This document shows, piece after piece, positions 60,032 to 64,000 of a DNA stretch of 64,000 nt. A model generated the notes under the pieces. It was not told the origin of the DNA. It saw only the letters and a program-made list of their open reading frames with translations, and did no database searches. The position numbers and the translations under genes were made by a program. Source of the stretch: CALLPQ01 sp039819545 (GTDB lineage Bacteria; Pseudomonadota; Alphaproteobacteria; Caulobacterales; Parvularculaceae); assembly GCA_039819545.1 (NCBI GenBank), contig JBCBRS010000001.1, positions 186,001-250,000 on the forward strand, written 5' to 3'. Numbering within the stretch: the first letter of the stretch is position 1; every line of letters begins with the position of its first letter.

Positions 60032-63004
60032 ATGACATTTGAACTCAGAATCGCCCCTCCCACAAATCGCCGCCCTTCTTCAGGAGCGCGCGCAAAGATA
60101 CGTGGTTCTGTGTGGAAAGTGCAGCGAGTCGAAACAGACGGTGCATCAAATTTTCTGCACTGCCTCGGGCTCACTGGGATCGTTAAGGGTAAGACCTCCA
60201 CTTTTATTGATCGATTGGAGCCCGACCTTGAGCTGCTTGATCCAGCAAATCTGACACTCGTCGCTGACCCTTCCAGTAACTTCCGCAATACAAAGCTCTA
60301 TCTCGAAGCGGCGTTTCGCAATGCACCACCAACGGGACAAGGTCCTTTGGTCCTTGGTAAGGCGGCAATTGACGATCTTAGTTTCCAGCACAAGCCGGTG
60401 GAAATGGCTTTGGCGCAATCAAGGGTGCGCTTACTCATCGCTGATGATGTGGGACTGGGGAAAACGCTGGAAGCCGGGCTCGTCGCCTCGGAGCTAATTT
60501 TACGCCATCGTGCGGATCGAATTCTGGTTGTCTCAACTCGCGCCATGCTGAACCAGTTTCAACGGGAATTCTGGACGAGGTTTTCAATTCCCCTTGCGAG
60601 ACTTGATAGCGCAGCCATCAAAAGGATGCGTAACGCCATCCCCTCAAACTATAATGTCTTCGACCAGTTTGACCGAGCTATCGTATCAATCGATACGCTC
60701 AAAAAAGACCTACAATATCGGGTCGCACTGGAAAATTCGCGTTGGGATCTGATTATAATTGATGAGGCTCATAATGTTGCGGCCCGAAAATCTGCATCAG
60801 GATCAAAGAGCCAAAGAGCAAAGCTTGCAGAACTGTTAGCTGCTCAGACGGATGCGCTGCTTCTACTGACTGCGACCCCGCATGACGGATCAGCCGGTTC
60901 CTTTGCCAGCCTCATCGAGATGCTTGATCCAACTCGCGTCCCTGACCCGGACTCACTCAGCAGGGCCGACATTGAAGATCTTGTCGTGCGCCGTTTCCGG
61001 TCGTCGCCTGATGTTATGGCGGATATTCGTCGACATGTGCCGTCCAGAATTCTCAAAGCTCGACACTTTCCACTCTCGAGCCAGGAAGACGCCGCTTATG
61101 ATTGTGTCGCCACGTTAAAGCTCGATCTTGATTCTGAACCGGGTGCCCCGAGCAAGGCAATCGACCTCTTCCGCACTACGCTGGCGAAAGCTCTGTTTTC
61201 AAGCCCAATGGCCTGCCTCGAAACGGTCCAAGGCCGTTTGAAGCGAATGGCCGCTGGCACGGCAAAGGGGTCAGATGCAGATAGAACGAGGCTCGAAACA
61301 CTCAGCAGCGTTCTTGAATCGATCGGTCCGGACGAATTCAGTAAGTATCAGAACCTACTTGCCCTGCTCAAGGAGCTGAACTGGACCGGGCGAGCGTCAC
61401 GCGATCGCTTGGTGATATTTTCAGAACGGATTGCAACGCTTGAGTGGCTGAAAACCCGGCTGGCCAAAGATTTATCGCTTAGTGACGACGCCATTGGCAA
61501 GGTAGATGGCGCCTCGGTCGAGGCAGACGAGAATACACAGAAAACGCTGGAGGATTTTGGCCAAGAGGGCTCAAAGATCCGAATACTTCTTGCCTCAGAC
61601 ATGGCATCTGAAGGCTTGAACCTGCATTTCCAAAGCCACCGTTTGATCCATTTTGATCTGCCTTGGTCACTGCTTCGGTTTCAACAGCGCAATGGCCGGA
61701 TTGATCGATACGGCCAGGACAGACAACCGGAAATCTATTATTTCATCGGCGAGAGCACCCATGAGCGTGTGCGTGATATGTGGGTGCTGGATAAGCTGGT
61801 CGCTAAGGATGAAGCGGCTCAGGACGGTATTGGCGACCCAGCTGTTTTTCTGGGGCGCGGAGACATCGAGGGTGAGGAAGAGGTTGTTGCTGAAGCGATC
61901 GCAGATGGCATTGGCGAGGACGCCTTTGAGCAACAGTTGAACGCCCGCGTTGCGGTGGACACCGATGTTACGCCCTCTGATGATTGGGACCTCTTGTTTC
62001 AAGAATACGAGGGATCGCAAGTGCCGGCCACTTCGACCAGCCTTGAACCTCCGCGTCTTTATCCGGACACGTTCTCTTTCGCAGCAGACATGTTGAACGG
62101 CCTGTCTCAACGTACATTACAAAATCTGGAAATCGATGAAATTGAGCGCATCATCCGTTTTCGGCTGCCAGATGATCTGCGGGCCAATGACGCGTTCGGA
62201 TATAGCGGTAAAAATTCGGTCGATGACCGCTATATGCCTGCCGAGGCCTTGGGCTCTGGCGAACGCATAGAATTGACTGACAATGAGCAGGCGGTTGCAG
62301 CGGCGATTGGGCAGGCTCGCGCTGCCGAGCGTGCGTGGCCCAGCCTTCAGTATCTTTGGGACGTTCATCCGATCGTTCAGTGGCTAGGCGACCGTGCGGA
62401 GTCGCTTTTTGCGCACGGCGAAGCGCCTTTATGTGACGTACAATCGGGACTTGAACAGGACGAGATCGCGGTACTCGCGCATGGATCTGTGGTCGACAAA
62501 CTCGGGCGACCAGCAAGCGATCTCTGGGGCGTCGTCATCCTGCGTCGCGGGCAAGTGATACATATCGAAAAAGATGTCGCAGGCTTTTTGGAGCGGATCG
62601 GGTTTCGGGCCGACACCCCGAATCCGGCGCGCGACCTTAAACCACCGTCTTCGACCATACTTGAGCTTGCCGTGGAGGCATTTCAAACTGAACTCACCAA
62701 GGCTCGCTCTTCGAAACAGGCCGAGCTCGACGCCGTTGCAGATCAAATTCAAACACGCCTTGACGGGTTTAAAGACCGTTTCGACACGCAGCTCTATTTG
62801 CGCTTTGGCGATAGCATGAATGGCGCAAACGTAAGTCTTCCGGAGCGAGCGAAGCTCGGCCGCAAAGCGGCGCTAGAGCGAAAGACCGAAGCGATGTTCA
62901 ACAAGTGGCAGGAGTGGATTGCGACAAGCTGCTCGCTCGCAGACGACCCAAATCCCCATGTCGACATCAAAGCCGTGTTCAGGAGCTATGATCATGGCGT
63001 TTGA
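60032..63004 (+). CDS. drmD: SNF2-type helicase, DISARM DrmD-like
   Basis: A 990-aa SNF2/HepA-like ATPase. Walker A-type LLIADDVGLGKTLEAGLVA (GKT at 143-145), Walker B LIIIDEAHNVA (DEAH 244-247), motif III LLTATPHDGS (280-286), an RRF stretch (LVVRRFRSSPDV), and motif VI QQRNGRIDRYGQDRQ (551 on). In class 1 DISARM drmD precedes the methyltransferase gene drmMI, and here the next gene is a large putative methyltransferase that overlaps by 11 bp. The identification as DrmD rests on this pair; drmA, drmB and drmC would lie beyond the window. A generic RM-associated helicase is the alternative. Confidence 0.78.
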   Translation: MTFELRIAPPTNRRPSSGARAKIRGSVWKVQRVETDGASNFLHCLGLTGIVKGKTSTFIDRLEPDLELLDPANLTLVADPSSNFRNTKLYLEAAFRNAPPTGQGPLVLGKAAIDDLSFQHKPVEMALAQSRVRLLIADDVGLGKTLEAGLVASELILRHRADRILVVSTRAMLNQFQREFWTRFSIPLARLDSAAIKRMRNAIPSNYNVFDQFDRAIVSIDTLKKDLQYRVALENSRWDLIIIDEAHNVAARKSASGSKSQRAKLAELLAAQTDALLLLTATPHDGSAGSFASLIEMLDPTRVPDPDSLSRADIEDLVVRRFRSSPDVMADIRRHVPSRILKARHFPLSSQEDAAYDCVATLKLDLDSEPGAPSKAIDLFRTTLAKALFSSPMACLETVQGRLKRMAAGTAKGSDADRTRLETLSSVLESIGPDEFSKYQNLLALLKELNWTGRASRDRLVIFSERIATLEWLKTRLAKDLSLSDDAIGKVDGASVEADENTQKTLEDFGQEGSKIRILLASDMASEGLNLHFQSHRLIHFDLPWSLLRFQQRNGRIDRYGQDRQPEIYYFIGESTHERVRDMWVLDKLVAKDEAAQDGIGDPAVFLGRGDIEGEEEVVAEAIADGIGEDAFEQQLNARVAVDTDVTPSDDWDLLFQEYEGSQVPATSTSLEPPRLYPDTFSFAADMLNGLSQRTLQNLEIDEIERIIRFRLPDDLRANDAFGYSGKNSVDDRYMPAEALGSGERIELTDNEQAVAAAIGQARAAERAWPSLQYLWDVHPIVQWLGDRAESLFAHGEAPLCDVQSGLEQDEIAVLAHGSVVDKLGRPASDLWGVVILRRGQVIHIEKDVAGFLERIGFRADTPNPARDLKPPSSTILELAVEAFQTELTKARSSKQAELDAVADQIQTRLDGFKDRFDTQLYLRFGDSMNGANVSLPERAKLGRKAALERKTEAMFNKWQEWIATSCSLADDPNPHVDIKAVFRSYDHGV

Positions 63005-64000
63005 ACTGTTTGGAATTGAAAACGAGAACGACTTCTATCCGACAGCCTTTTTGTCCTCGGCGCTGGAGGCAGAGGTTGCTGACGCGATCGCAAGATGGGC
63101 TTCGGAAGAAAGCGCTCAATCCCCCGACGCCCGGCTGGAGCCGATCGCAGGTGATTATCTTCGGCTATTGAGCCGCATTCGTCAGGCAGGAACGCGCGAG
63201 GCCGCATTAGAGAGCGCTAAAGCAGCTTTGTCCCTGATAGTTCCGGCGCTCGGCTATGATTACCGACGCGGTTTTGCCGAACTATCATCTGGGAAGAGTG
63301 CCCCGATATTGTCGCGCGTTTCAGATGGCGACGGACATGACCGCCTCTGGATCATCGAAGCACCTGTGCCTGGCAAGGAGGATGAAGCGATTGATCCCCT
63401 GTCACTTACATTTTCTTGCGAGCAAGCAACTGAGGCTTCAGCAGACGAGATTGACACACACTCATCCATTGAGGATTTGATCTCTACAGGCATCTTCAAT
63501 CTTGATGCACCGCCCCGATTTGTGATTGTCGCTTCGCCTTCCCAGCTCGTTCTCGTTGATCGGAACAAATGGGCTAGCCGCGCAGTTTTACGCTTTGATC
63601 TCCAAGAAATTTTCAGCCGTACTGACAGGCCGACTTTTCAAGCCATGGCATGTTTTCTGGCCAGAGAAGCCCGAGTCCCGCGAACGGGAATTCCGCTTGC
63701 AGAGCGTCTGGAAGAAGAAGCTCAGCGTCATGCGAATGCGGTTACGTCTTCTTTAAAAAAGACTGTCCGCGAAGCGATTGAGATCCTTGGCAACGAGGTG
63801 CTCGCCGCATGTGAGAATAAATATCCGAAAGGCCACCCGCGCGCAGGCGTGTGGATCCAGAGTGAAGATCTCTCTATCGAGTGCCTTCGCTACATGTATC
63901 GGCTTCTTTTCCTGTTTTACGCCGAAGCCAATCCAAGGCTCGGGATCATGCCGATGAAAGACCCTGCTTATCTCAGCGGATATAGTCTGGAAGCGCTGCG
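62994..64000 (+). CDS. drmMI: large putative DNA methyltransferase, N-terminal part (DrmMI-like), 3' end outside window
   Basis: The frame is open from ATG 62994 to the window end (335 codons). It begins MAFELFGIENENDFYPTAFLSSALEAEV, and later has FVIVASPSQLVLVDRNKWASRAVLRFDLQEIF and IECLRYMYRLLFLFYAEANPRLGIMPM. That last segment is the helical lead-in seen in large adenine methyltransferases (Eco57I/PglX/DrmMI type). The catalytic NPPY motif is not reached. It overlaps the helicase gene by 11 bp, so both are co-translated. Assignment to DISARM needs the sequence to the right. Confidence 0.7.
   Translation, partial: MAFELFGIENENDFYPTAFLSSALEAEVADAIARWASEESAQSPDARLEPIAGDYLRLLSRIRQAGTREAALESAKAALSLIVPALGYDYRRGFAELSSGKSAPILSRVSDGDGHDRLWIIEAPVPGKEDEAIDPLSLTFSCEQATEASADEIDTHSSIEDLISTGIFNLDAPPRFVIVASPSQLVLVDRNKWASRAVLRFDLQEIFSRTDRPTFQAMACFLAREARVPRTGIPLAERLEEEAQRHANAVTSSLKKTVREAIEILGNEVLAACENKYPKGHPRAGVWIQSEDLSIECLRYMYRLLFLFYAEANPRLGIMPMKDPAYLSGYSLEAL

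Overview
The window looks like a chromosomal segment of an alphaproteobacterium. The evidence is a gene transfer agent (GTA) structural cluster in the canonical Rhodobacter capsulatus order, an alphaproteobacterial-style ruvC-ruvA-ruvB operon, and families common in that class (TIGR02302/DUF4175, DUF6702, DUF2163/DUF2460 tail proteins, hpf-ptsN). I cannot place it to genus from the sequence alone.

Layout. (1) 1-13.1 kb: GTA head and tail genes on the + strand, from the C-terminal half of the large terminase to the giant baseplate protein, densely packed with 1-17 bp overlaps. (2) 13.1-40.8 kb: ordinary core genome. It holds a J-domain co-chaperone, a hydrolase-OsmC fusion, ptsN and hpf, peptidases, a winged-helix/membrane protein pair, hpt, a thioesterase, a lipoprotein MsrA, polA, a glycosyltransferase operon, thiE, a Sel1 protein and ruvCAB. 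A ~105 bp hairpin repeat occurs twice here in opposite orientations. It lies directly behind the J-domain gene and behind polA, and both times supplies the TAG stop codon. (3) 40.85-64 kb: an accessory island that starts right behind ruvB and runs off the right edge. Its modules are metal handling (His-rich TonB receptor, His-rich periplasmic protein, MerR regulator with a 19-bp-spacer promoter, CDF-like transporter, two PEMT-type membrane methyltransferases); a hipBA toxin-antitoxin pair; a mobilisation module (ribbon-helix-helix protein, VirD4/TraG coupling protein, VirD2-like relaxase, TraF peptidase, small HTH protein, DUF736) without any mating-channel trb/virB genes in the window; an ArdA antirestriction gene; and a defence end (exonuclease I-like nuclease, SNF2-type helicase, start of a large putative DNA methyltransferase) resembling class 1 DISARM (drmD-drmMI). 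A NERD-like nuclease-helicase gene sits inside the mobilisation module and may be a second defence gene.

How the parts work together. The GTA genes would make a phage-like particle that packages host DNA. The island combines self-mobilisation (relaxase plus coupling protein, probably using another element's conjugation channel), escape from host restriction (ArdA), persistence (HipBA), a metal phenotype and anti-phage defence. A tandem 10-bp motif (consensus WTGCCGCCAT) lies upstream of traG, the relaxase gene and the HTH/traF pair and may co-regulate the transfer genes. Two starts look unusual: the exonuclease appears to start at CTG, and an outer-membrane-like protein has a signal-peptide coding stretch with no usable start unless a T7 tract gains one base.
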